Positions 43,662-51,089 of a stretch of 64,000 bases of DNA are shown one piece after another. The DNA is taken from assembly GCF_015910445.1 (NCBI RefSeq), contig NZ_CP048882.1, forward strand, positions 2,294,001 through 2,358,000. Direction: 5' to 3'. The position numbers and the translations under genes were made by a program. Origin of the DNA: Streptomyces bathyalis (GTDB lineage: Bacteria > Actinomycetota > Actinomycetes > Streptomycetales > Streptomycetaceae). Positions within the stretch are counted from its first letter, which is position 1; the number at the start of each line of letters is the position of its first letter. The notes beneath the pieces are model-generated. The model saw nothing but the letters and a program-made list of their open reading frames with translations, did not search any database and had not been told where the DNA came from.

Positions 43662-44561
43662 CTATCCCTTCACCGCGCCGGAGGTGAGCCCGCTGACCGC
43701 CTTCCGCTGGAGGTACAGGAAGAGCAGCAGGATCGGCACGGCGAAGAGCGAGGCGGCCGCCATGGTGGCACCCCAGTCGTCCCCGAACGCCGTCTGAAAC
43801 CCGGACAGCCACAGCGGCAGGGTCTGGGACTGTGCGTCCTTGTTGAGGATGAGCACCATCGGGAACTCGTTCCATGCCGTGATGAACCCGAAGAGCGAGG
43901 TGGCCATCACGCCGGGGGCCAGCAGCGGGAAGATCACCCTGCGGAACGCCTGGGTGCGGCCGCAGCCGTCCACCATCGCCGACTCCTCCAGTTCCTTCGG
44001 CACGGCTGCCACGTAGCCGCGCAGCGTCAGCACTGTCAGCGGCAGCACCATGACGGTGTAGAACAGCGTCAGCGGTACGAGGCTGTTGAGCATGTCGGCG
44101 TCCCGCACGGTCATGTAGATCGCGATGACCATGACCTCCCACGGGGCCATCTGCGCGACCATGAACGTCAGGATGATGCTCTTGCGTCCCGCGAAGCGCA
44201 TGCGCGCCAGGGCGAACGCTGCGAACAGCGCGATGAGCAGGGCGAGTACGACCGCGAGAAGCGTCACGGTGACGGAATTCCGCACCAGCGTCAGGAAGTT
44301 CTCGGCCCGTACGGCGGTGGCGAAGTGGTCGAGCGTGGGGCGCGAGGGGAACCAGACCGGGGTGTCGGTGACGATGTCGCTGTTCGGTTTGAACGCCGTG
44401 TTGAACATCCAGTAGACGGGAAAGACGAAGCCCGCGAAGAGCACGAGGGCCGTCGCGTTGGGCCACACGCGAGCCCACACACGAGCGCGTCCGCGACGGG
44501 GCCGCCGGCTCACCGCCCGTACCGGGCGCGGCCGGCCCACCGGCGTTGCTGTCGCTGTCAC
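43662..44561 (-). CDS. dasC: Sugar ABC permease (MalG type)
   Basis: This 299-residue membrane protein has six predicted helices and the EAA loop EESAMVDGCGRTQAFRRVIF near residues 205-225. It pairs with the upstream permease to form the channel. Its GTG start overlaps the dasB stop (GTGA). The ATPase is absent here; in Streptomyces the shared MsiK ATPase serves such transporters. Confidence 0.9.
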   Translation of the reverse strand: MTATATPVGRPRPVRAVSRRPRRGRARVWARVWPNATALVLFAGFVFPVYWMFNTAFKPNSDIVTDTPVWFPSRPTLDHFATAVRAENFLTLVRNSVTVTLLAVVLALLIALFAAFALARMRFAGRKSIILTFMVAQMAPWEVMVIAIYMTVRDADMLNSLVPLTLFYTVMVLPLTVLTLRGYVAAVPKELEESAMVDGCGRTQAFRRVIFPLLAPGVMATSLFGFITAWNEFPMVLILNKDAQSQTLPLWLSGFQTAFGDDWGATMAAASLFAVPILLLFLYLQRKAVSGLTSGAVKG

Positions 44562-45553
44562 TTCTCGTCCTCCTCTTGGCGCATGGCGGCGCGCAGGTAG
44601 TACGACATCAGCCCGAGCAGGATCACGATGGTGAGGACGGAGATGGCCGCGCCCGTGCCGTAGTGCTGGTTGCCGACGCCTTCGACGAATGCGTAGACGG
44701 GCAGGGTCTCGGTGAGGCGGTCCGGCCCGCCCTCGTTGATCGCGAAGATGTGCGGGAACGCCTTGAATATCCAGATGACTTCGAGAAACGTCATCACCAG
44801 GAGGAACGGCCGCAGGAACGGAAGGGTGACCGTCGCGAAGCTCTGCCGCGCGCTCGCACCGTCCAGCGCGGCGGCCTCGTACAGCTCCTTGGGGATGGTC
44901 GTCGTCGCCGCGTAGAGGTTGATCGCGACGAACGGCACCGACGTCCAGACGATGAGCAGGGAGATGACGAAGAACGTCGGGATCTGCCCGCCGGTCCAGT
45001 TGAAGCCGGCCATGGAGTGGATGCCCACTGCATCCAGCACCCAGTTGACGACGCCGAAGCGCTGCGCGAACAGCCACTGGTAGACGGTCGTAGCGGCGAT
45101 GACCGGCATCGCCCAGGCGAGCACGAGGCCGGACGAGAGCAGCAGCCGCATGCGCGGGCCGAGCCGGGCGAGCAGCAGCCCCGTCAGCGTGCCGAACAGC
45201 ATGATCACGGCGACGTTGACGGCGGTGAAGAGCACCGACCGCAACGTGACCCGCCAGAAGTCCTCACTGCCAAGCGTGGCGCGGTAGTTGTCAGTGCCTG
45301 CCCAATCGGTGACGTGCTGGATCAGCTGCGTCATGTTGAGGTTCTGGAAGGAGAGCAGGCCGTTCATCACCAGCGGCCAGCCGAGGAGCACGGCGGTTGC
45401 CGCCAGCGCCGGGAGCAGCAGCAGGTACGGCAGCCTGCCGGTGGTCTGCTTCGGCCCGCCGGGCCGGTCGTCGGCGTAAGGGCGCGTCCCGGGCGGTGTT
45501 GTGCGAGGTGTGCTGCGCACCGGTGGCGGCGCGTCGTCGGTCTGCACTGACAT
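44558..45553 (-). CDS. dasB: Sugar ABC permease (MalF type)
   Basis: This 331-residue membrane protein has a ~40-residue Pro-rich cytoplasmic front, then six helices and the EAA loop YEAAALDGASARQSFATVTL near residue 222. It belongs to the carbohydrate uptake 1 group. It follows dasA across a 106-base gap that contains a very long hairpin, and it is coupled to dasC. Confidence 0.9.
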   Translation of the reverse strand: MSVQTDDAPPPVRSTPRTTPPGTRPYADDRPGGPKQTTGRLPYLLLLPALAATAVLLGWPLVMNGLLSFQNLNMTQLIQHVTDWAGTDNYRATLGSEDFWRVTLRSVLFTAVNVAVIMLFGTLTGLLLARLGPRMRLLLSSGLVLAWAMPVIAATTVYQWLFAQRFGVVNWVLDAVGIHSMAGFNWTGGQIPTFFVISLLIVWTSVPFVAINLYAATTTIPKELYEAAALDGASARQSFATVTLPFLRPFLLVMTFLEVIWIFKAFPHIFAINEGGPDRLTETLPVYAFVEGVGNQHYGTGAAISVLTIVILLGLMSYYLRAAMRQEEDEK

Positions 45554-45581
45554 CTGTGCTCCAGCTCCCGTGGTCGAAGAG

Positions 45582-45655
45582 CCCGGGCTGCCGGTGTGCC
45601 GGCAGTCGTGCCACCCCCTCCGGCAACACGACTGCCTGCACCCCGGCAGCCCGGG
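45582..45655 (-). other. Extended intercistronic hairpin between dasA and dasB
   Basis: CCCGGGCTGCCGG (45582-45594) pairs with 45643-45655, GTGC (45596-45599) with GCAC (45638-45641), and GGCAGTCGTG (45601-45610) with CACGACTGCC (45627-45636). Twenty-seven pairs form with only two 1x1 mismatches and a 16-base loop. It fills most of the gap after dasA. It probably protects or partly terminates the dasA message so the binding protein is made in excess. Confidence 0.75.
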
Positions 45656-45659
45656 GGCG

Positions 45660-46928
45660 TCACTGCTTCTGCGAGAGCCTCTTGTTGATCTCGTCCTCGA
45701 CCGACTTGGCAGCCGCGGCGTGCGACTTCCCCTTCAGCACGGCGGTCATATAGCTCTTCACGGGGTTCGGCGGGTTCTCCACGGCGGCCCACTGGGGGAT
45801 CAGCGGCGTCAGTCCGCCGTCCGCGACGGCGGGCGCCGCCGCCTCGGCGGCCGGGTTGCCCTCGAGCCTCTTCTGCAGGGAGGTCTTGTTCGGTATCACG
45901 CCGCCCTCTTTCGCGAGGGCGCCCTCGAACCTGTCGGAGAGCGCGATCTTGAGGAATTCCTTGGCGAGTTCCTGCTTCTCGCTTCCCGCTGCGACGGCCA
46001 GGTTGGAGCCGCCGAGGAAGACGCCTTCGGGCTTGTCCGCACTCTCCCCGGGGATGGTGAAGTACCCGATGTCCTTCTTGATCTCAGGGTTGGCCTCGAC
46101 GGCGGTCGCTGCCTCCCATCCCAGGCCGATGAACGCGCCCGTCCTTCCCTTGGCGAATATCTCCGCCTGCTGCGGCGTGGCCTCGTCCTTGTCCTTGGGG
46201 GCCTTGGAGTACGACGCGTACTTCTCGTAGAGCTCCATGGCAGCGCCGACCTCGGGGTCGTCGAGGTTCGAGACCCACTTGCCGCCCTGCTTCTTGATCA
46301 GCTCGGCCTTCTTGCCGATGAGCAGGCCGTCGAAGAAGTACCAGTTCTGGCCGGGGAGGTAGAGCGGCTCGGCATCGGTCTTCTTCTCGATGGCGTCGAG
46401 CGCGTCGAAGAACTCCGCACGTGTCTCGGGGGTCTTGTCCACGCCGGCGTCCGCCCAGATCCGCTTGTTGTAGATGACGGTGCGGTTGACCGCGAACCAG
46501 GGTGCCGCGTACTGCTTACCGCCGTACACCGCGGACCTGTTGACGGACTCCGTCCAGTCCTTGCCGATGCTCTTCTTCAGGTCACCGAGGTCGGCGAGGC
46601 CGCCCGTCTTCGCGTACGCGGGGGTCTGGGTGTTGCCGACCTCGATGACGTCCGGCGGGTCGGACTCCGAGAGCGCGGTGGTCAACTTCTGCTGGATCCC
46701 GTTCCACTGCTGGACCTCGAGCTTCAGCTTCGCTCCGGTCTTCTTCTCGAAGGCCGCCCTGACGTCCTTCTCCCACTTCTTGGGAGTGGATCCGTCCATG
46801 GCCCACAGGGTCAGCGTCTGGCCCTTGAAACCGTCGGCACCGGACTCCGACTCACCACCCGGGCCGCAGGCCGCAACGCCCGCCATCAGAGCCGCGATTC
46901 CTGTCGCGGCGATGAGTCCTCGTCTCAC
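45660..46928 (-). CDS. dasA: Chitooligosaccharide-type substrate-binding lipoprotein
   Basis: This 422-residue protein has a lipoprotein signal with lipobox VAAC near residue 21 and a family 1 solute-binding fold (LTLWAMDGSTPKKWEKDVR, PPDVIEVGNTQTPAYAKTGG, PWFAVNRTVIYNKRIWADAG). The DasA assignment rests on its place divergent from dasR and ahead of dasBC; in S. coelicolor DasA binds chitobiose. Two dre sites lie in its promoter region, 25-68 bases before the ATG. Confidence 0.88.
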   Translation of the reverse strand: MRRGLIAATGIAALMAGVAACGPGGESESGADGFKGQTLTLWAMDGSTPKKWEKDVRAAFEKKTGAKLKLEVQQWNGIQQKLTTALSESDPPDVIEVGNTQTPAYAKTGGLADLGDLKKSIGKDWTESVNRSAVYGGKQYAAPWFAVNRTVIYNKRIWADAGVDKTPETRAEFFDALDAIEKKTDAEPLYLPGQNWYFFDGLLIGKKAELIKKQGGKWVSNLDDPEVGAAMELYEKYASYSKAPKDKDEATPQQAEIFAKGRTGAFIGLGWEAATAVEANPEIKKDIGYFTIPGESADKPEGVFLGGSNLAVAAGSEKQELAKEFLKIALSDRFEGALAKEGGVIPNKTSLQKRLEGNPAAEAAAPAVADGGLTPLIPQWAAVENPPNPVKSYMTAVLKGKSHAAAAKSVEDEINKRLSQKQ

Positions 46929-46952
46929 GGCATCCTCCCCAACGCCTGGATC

Positions 46953-46996
46953 TGGTCTAATGGTTTAGACCAGTCCGCAGCTTGGCCTAGACCTAT
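46953..46996. promoter_or_regulatory. Two dre (DasR) operators in the dasA-dasR gap
   Basis: AATGGTTTAGACCAGT (46959-46974) matches 14 of 16 bases of the dre consensus; a further half site TGGTCTAA begins at 46953. CTTGGCCTAGACCTAT (46981-46996) matches about 11 of 16. Their centres are 22 bases apart, about two helical turns. They lie just upstream of the dasA start. The rest of the 327-base gap toward dasR holds no ORF I can support. Confidence 0.85.
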
Positions 46997-47255
46997 AGCC
47001 CTGTCAACGGTGCAGAATCCGAGCCGCCGGTTCCGTTATCGGAACGACATCTGGGCGGGAGAGTCCCGCAGGGCCGAGCACGTGCCACGATGTGAGCCGC
47101 GAAGTACAGCCGGAACGGAGGGCGGAGGCCGGAACACCACCGGAAACGCCGCCGCGCCGGTGCCGTAACCGGAGCCGGAGGGGCGGGCAGTCGGCACGGC
47201 CCGCGCACACGGAGGCATCCGGTGACGGGGCACGACACGAACGGGAAGGCGAGCG

Positions 47256-48053
47256 ATGAGCACGGACGCGGGCGCGGTCACAGCCGCGGCAGAGCCGGAG
47301 TCGGGAAGCGGCAACGGCGGCGCGCGGACCACTCGCGTGCCCAAGTACTACCGGCTCAAGCGGCACTTGCTGGAGATGACCGAGACCATGCCGCCCGGCA
47401 CTCCGGTGCCTCCCGAGCGCACCCTCGCCAGCGAGTTCGACACCTCGCGTACGACCGTGCGCCAGGCCCTGCAGGAACTCGTCGTCGAGGGGCGGCTGGA
47501 GCGGATCCAGGGCAAGGGAACCTTCGTCGCCAAGCCCAAGGTCTCCCAGGCGCTGCAACTCACCTCGTACACGGAGGACATGCGCGCCCAGGGGCTCGAA
47601 CCGACCTCGCAGTTGCTGGACATCGGCTACGTCACCGCCGACGACCGCCTCGCTGACGCCCTCGACATCCCCACCGGCGGACGCGTGCTGCGCATCGAGC
47701 GCCTTCGCCTGGCCAGCGGCGAACCGATGGCGATAGAGACGACCCACCTCTCACAGCGCCGATTCCCCGCGCTGCGCCGAAGCCTGGTGAAGTACACGTC
47801 GCTCTACACGGCTCTGGCCGAGGTCTACGGCATCCATCTCGCCGAGGCCGAGGAGACGATCGAGACCTCGCTGGCCACACCCCGCGAGGCCGGCCTGCTC
47901 GGCACCGACGTCGGCCTGCCCATGCTGATGCTCTCGCGGCACTCGCTCGACACGGAGGGGGAACCGGTGGAGTGGGTGCGCTCCGTGTACCGGGGCGACC
48001 GCTACAAGTTCGTCGCCAACCTCCAGCGCCCGCACCCCGATCAGAACGGCTGA
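47256..48053 (+). CDS. dasR: DasR, GntR/HutC-family global amino-sugar regulator
   Basis: This 265-residue protein has a GntR winged helix at about residues 27-95 ([44 protein letters not shown]) and a UbiC-type effector domain. The whole sequence is very close to S. coelicolor DasR as I recall it. DasR represses chitin and GlcNAc genes, nag/pts genes and antibiotic clusters, and is released by glucosamine-6-phosphate and related ligands. The N-terminal ~25 residues are variable. The ATG at 47256 follows AAGGCGAG. Confidence 0.95.
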   Translation: MSTDAGAVTAAAEPESGSGNGGARTTRVPKYYRLKRHLLEMTETMPPGTPVPPERTLASEFDTSRTTVRQALQELVVEGRLERIQGKGTFVAKPKVSQALQLTSYTEDMRAQGLEPTSQLLDIGYVTADDRLADALDIPTGGRVLRIERLRLASGEPMAIETTHLSQRRFPALRRSLVKYTSLYTALAEVYGIHLAEAEETIETSLATPREAGLLGTDVGLPMLMLSRHSLDTEGEPVEWVRSVYRGDRYKFVANLQRPHPDQNG

Positions 48054-48249
48054 TACCGCTCATACGGGACAAAGATCTCGAACTCCCTTGAGGCGGACCG
48101 GGCTTGCACGAGGCGCGTAGGGCGCATCTCGTCTCCCGCGAAACAAAAGGTGCCGTTCCGTTATCCGTGCAGGTAGTGACGGGGGCCGAACCGCTCGTTT
48201 AGATTTCCTGCGCGTCTCGACAGGAATACCCGACGGACGGAGCCGAGGC

Positions 48250-48534
48250 ATGTCAGCGCCCCCCGAAACACCCGAGACCGCGCCGGAGTCGCAGCCACCC
48301 GCCATCACGCCGATACGGGTCGTCATCGGACTGTGCCTTTTCGTCCCGTTCGTCGCGCTTCTGTGGGTCAGCTCCTACGCCCGCACCGAACCCACCTTCA
48401 TCGGGATGCCGTTCTTCTACTGGTACCAGATGCTGTGGGTGCTTGTTTCCGCGGTGCTGACGTCGGTCGCGTACAAGCTCGTCAAGCGTGACAAGGCGCA
48501 GCGGCGCGCCCGCGGAGAGGACGGTGCCCGATGA
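48250..48534 (+). CDS. DUF3311 small membrane protein
   Basis: This 94-residue protein has two helices (VVIGLCLFVPFVALLWVSSY and FFYWYQMLWVLVSAVLTSVA) and a basic tail, which is the DUF3311 pattern. Such genes regularly precede MctP-type solute:sodium symporters, and here the stop overlaps the next ATG (ATGA). It is likely a small subunit or stabiliser of that transporter. Confidence 0.87.
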   Translation: MSAPPETPETAPESQPPAITPIRVVIGLCLFVPFVALLWVSSYARTEPTFIGMPFFYWYQMLWVLVSAVLTSVAYKLVKRDKAQRRARGEDGAR

Positions 48535-50159
48535 ACGGGGTCAACGGAGTCGCACTGGCCGTATTCATCTTCTTCTTCGTCCTCGTCACCGCGATGGGCT
48601 TCCTGGCCGCGCGCTGGCGGAAGGCGGAGAACGCCGACAGCCTCGACGAATGGGGCCTGGGCGGGCGCAGCTTCGGCACCTGGATCACATGGTTCCTGCT
48701 CGGCGGTGACCTCTACACGGCGTACACCTTCGTGGCGGTGCCGGCGGCCATCTACGCGGCGGGCGCCGCGGGCTTCTTCGCCGTCCCGTACACGATCCTC
48801 GTCTACCCGCTCATCTTCACCTTCCTGCCGCGGCTGTGGTCGGTCTCGCACCGCCACGGATACGTGACGACCTCTGACTTCGTGCGCGGCCGCTTCGGTT
48901 CCAAGTCGCTGGCGCTCGCCGTCGCCGTGACCGGCATCCTGGCAACGATGCCGTACATCGCGCTGCAGCTGGTCGGCATCCAGTCGGTGCTGGACGTCAT
49001 GGGCATCGGCGGCGGCGAGTCGACGCACTGGTTCGTGAAGGACCTGCCACTGCTGATCGCGTTCGCGGTGCTGGCGGCCTACACCTACTCGTCGGGACTG
49101 CGGGCGCCGGCGCTGATCGCGTTCGTCAAGGACACGCTGATCTACATCGTCATCGCGGTGGCGATCATCTACATCCCGATCAGGCTGGGCGGCTTCGACG
49201 ACATCTTCGCCAAGGCCGGAGACGCTCTCTCGCAGACCAACCCGACCACCGGGAAGCCGAAGGGCGAGCTGACGCCCAGCTCGGCCAACCAGTGGGCGTT
49301 CGCGACGCTGGCGCTCGGATCCGCACTCGCGCTGTTCATGTATCCGCACTCGGTCACCGCGACGCTCTCCAGCCGCAGCCGCAACGTGATCCGCCGGAAC
49401 ACCACGATCCTGCCCCTGTACTCGCTGATGCTGGGCTTGCTCGCGCTGCTGGGCTTCATGGCGATCGCGGCGGGCATCAAGGTCAAGAACGGGCAGCTGG
49501 CGATCCCGCAGCTCTTCGAGAACATGTTCCCGTCCTGGTTCGCGGGCGTCGCCTTCGCCGCGATCGGCATCGGCGCGCTCGTACCGGCAGCCATCATGTC
49601 CATCGCGGCCGCGAACCTGTTCACGAGGAACATCTACAAGGACTTCCTCCGGCCGAACGCCACACCCGCGGAGGAGACCAAGGTCTCCAAGATCACCTCG
49701 CTGCTGGTGAAGGTCGGCGCGCTGATCTTCGTGCTCGGCATGGACAAGACGGTGGCGATCAACTTCCAGCTGCTGGGCGGCATCTGGATCCTCCAGACGT
49801 TCCCGGCACTCGTCGGCGGCCTCTTCACCCGCTGGTTCCACCGGTGGGCGCTGCTGGCGGGCTGGGCCGTGGGCATGCTCTACGGCACGCTCACGGCGTA
49901 CGGCGTCCCGTCGCCGACGCTGCCGTCGCAGAAGCACTTCGGCGGGCCCAACGACATCATCCCGGGCATCGGGGAGATGGGGTACATCGGCCTGACGGCC
50001 TTCGTGCTCAACGTGGTCGTCGCCGTGGCGCTCACCTTCGTGCTGCGGGCCGTGAAGGCCCCGGACGGCGTCGACGAGACGCGGCCTTCGGACTACACGG
50101 CGGACGCCGGCGACCCGGGCGTCAAGGAGGAACTGCCCGCGCCGACAGCCGCAGGCTGA
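48531..50159 (+). CDS. mctP: MctP-type monocarboxylate (SSS) permease
   Basis: This 542-residue protein has about 13 helices and belongs to the solute:sodium symporter family. WGLGGRSFGTWITWFLLGGD in helix 1-2 and GALVPAAIMSIAAANLFTRN are family hallmarks. MctP proteins import lactate, pyruvate, acetate or alanine. It is coupled to DUF3311. A terminator follows directly. Confidence 0.88.
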   Translation: MNGVNGVALAVFIFFFVLVTAMGFLAARWRKAENADSLDEWGLGGRSFGTWITWFLLGGDLYTAYTFVAVPAAIYAAGAAGFFAVPYTILVYPLIFTFLPRLWSVSHRHGYVTTSDFVRGRFGSKSLALAVAVTGILATMPYIALQLVGIQSVLDVMGIGGGESTHWFVKDLPLLIAFAVLAAYTYSSGLRAPALIAFVKDTLIYIVIAVAIIYIPIRLGGFDDIFAKAGDALSQTNPTTGKPKGELTPSSANQWAFATLALGSALALFMYPHSVTATLSSRSRNVIRRNTTILPLYSLMLGLLALLGFMAIAAGIKVKNGQLAIPQLFENMFPSWFAGVAFAAIGIGALVPAAIMSIAAANLFTRNIYKDFLRPNATPAEETKVSKITSLLVKVGALIFVLGMDKTVAINFQLLGGIWILQTFPALVGGLFTRWFHRWALLAGWAVGMLYGTLTAYGVPSPTLPSQKHFGGPNDIIPGIGEMGYIGLTAFVLNVVVAVALTFVLRAVKAPDGVDETRPSDYTADAGDPGVKEELPAPTAAG

Positions 50160-50185
50160 TCGCACTCACCACCACGGATACCGCC

Positions 50186-50222
50186 CGCGCCCCACTGACA
50201 GCTCGATTGTCAGTGGGGCGCG
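50186..50222. terminator. 15-bp terminator after mctP
   Basis: CGCGCCCCACTGACA (50186-50200) pairs fully with 50208-50222 around a 7-base loop. It sits between the permease stop and the next gene's ATG at 50236. Confidence 0.85.
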
Positions 50223-50235
50223 GCATGCTCGTTCC

Positions 50236-50736
50236 ATGGACATCACCATCAGACCCGCGCGGGACGACGAGCTGGAGGATGTGGGCGAGCTCACCGCGCG
50301 TGCGTACCTCGGGGACGGGCTGCTGACGTTCGGCGCGGAGGACCCGTATCTGGCCGAACTGCGTGCGGCGCGGCGCCGCGCGCGGCACACGGAACTGCTC
50401 GTCGCCGTCGACACCGCCACGGACTCGATGCTCGGCGCTGTCGCCTTCGTCGGGGACGGCGGGGAGTACGCGGACCTGGCAGGCCCCGGCGAGGGCGAGT
50501 TCAGGATGCTGGCCGTGAAACCCGAGGGGCGCGGGCGCGGGGCGGGCGAGGCCCTGGTGCGGGCGTGTGTGGACCGGGCGCGTGCACGGGAATTGATACG
50601 GCTCGTGCTGTGCAGCACCGAGGAGATGTCGGCGGCGCACCGGCTGTACGGACGACTGGGGTTCGTCCGCACACCGGAGCGGGACTGGGAGCCATATCCG
50701 GGCCTGTTTCTGCGCGCGTTCGCCCTGGAACTGTGA
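50236..50736 (+). CDS. GNAT N-acetyltransferase
   Basis: This 166-residue protein has GNAT motif A (RMLAVKPEGRGRGAGEALV) near residues 95-113 and motif B (AAHRLYGRLGFVRTPERD). The acceptor is unknown. It starts only 14 bases after the mctP terminator. It lies upstream of the nrdA riboswitch but is not obviously linked to it. Confidence 0.87.
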   Translation: MDITIRPARDDELEDVGELTARAYLGDGLLTFGAEDPYLAELRAARRRARHTELLVAVDTATDSMLGAVAFVGDGGEYADLAGPGEGEFRMLAVKPEGRGRGAGEALVRACVDRARARELIRLVLCSTEEMSAAHRLYGRLGFVRTPERDWEPYPGLFLRAFALEL

Positions 50737-50794
50737 TCTTCCACTCCCCCGACACAACATGTGGGGGCGAGTGGCGCATCCCGCTACTAGATGT

Positions 50795-50942
50795 ATGCTC
50801 GTGCTCGCTGCCGCGCAGGGGAATCCGGTGCGAATCCGGAACTGTCCCGCAACGGTGTGCGATGTGCTGCTCTGCTCTGCCCGGAACCCTTCCGGCATGA
50901 GCTGCGATGAGCCGTCGTCGCGAGTCCGAGTGCCTGCCGGCC
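50795..50942 (+). ncRNA. Cobalamin (B12) riboswitch of nrdAB
   Basis: The conserved core is readable: GGGGAATCCGGTGCGAATCC, then GGAACTGTCCCGCAACGGTG (50818-50857), and the terminal B12 box AGTCCGAGTGCCTGCC (50923-50938). A hairpin GCCGCGT-TGCCG-ACGCGGC (50997-51015) lies in the expression platform before the nrdA start at 51090. In S. coelicolor, B12 represses class Ia nrdAB through such a riboswitch so that the B12-dependent class II enzyme is used. The same logic is inferred here. The exact 5' boundary is approximate. Confidence 0.92.
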
Positions 50943-50996
50943 GTGTCGACTGACGTCCGGGTCCCGAGGGTTGGGCCGGTGGACGCCGCGAGGACC

Positions 50997-51015
50997 GCCG
51001 CGTTGCCGACGCGGC
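50997..51015 (+). terminator. Hairpin in the riboswitch expression platform
   Basis: GCCGCGT (50997-51003) pairs with ACGCGGC (51009-51015) around a 5-base loop, followed by ATGCCCTTTG. It may act as the B12-dependent terminator or as a sequestering stem for nrdA. Confidence 0.5.
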
Positions 51016-51089
51016 ATGCCCTTTGTGCGCCCGCCTGTGCGCTCCCCCGGTGCCCCGGTAGCTGATCTGAGCGAGGGAGAGCACATCCC

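Noticed and set aside
48417..50165. 582-residue minus-strand ORF over mctP
   Set aside because: It is Arg/Asp/Gly-rich low complexity and antisense to a clear 13-helix permease.
50817..50835. GGGAAT as a SigR -35 element
   Set aside because: It is part of the conserved cobalamin riboswitch core and has no GTT at 18-19 bases.
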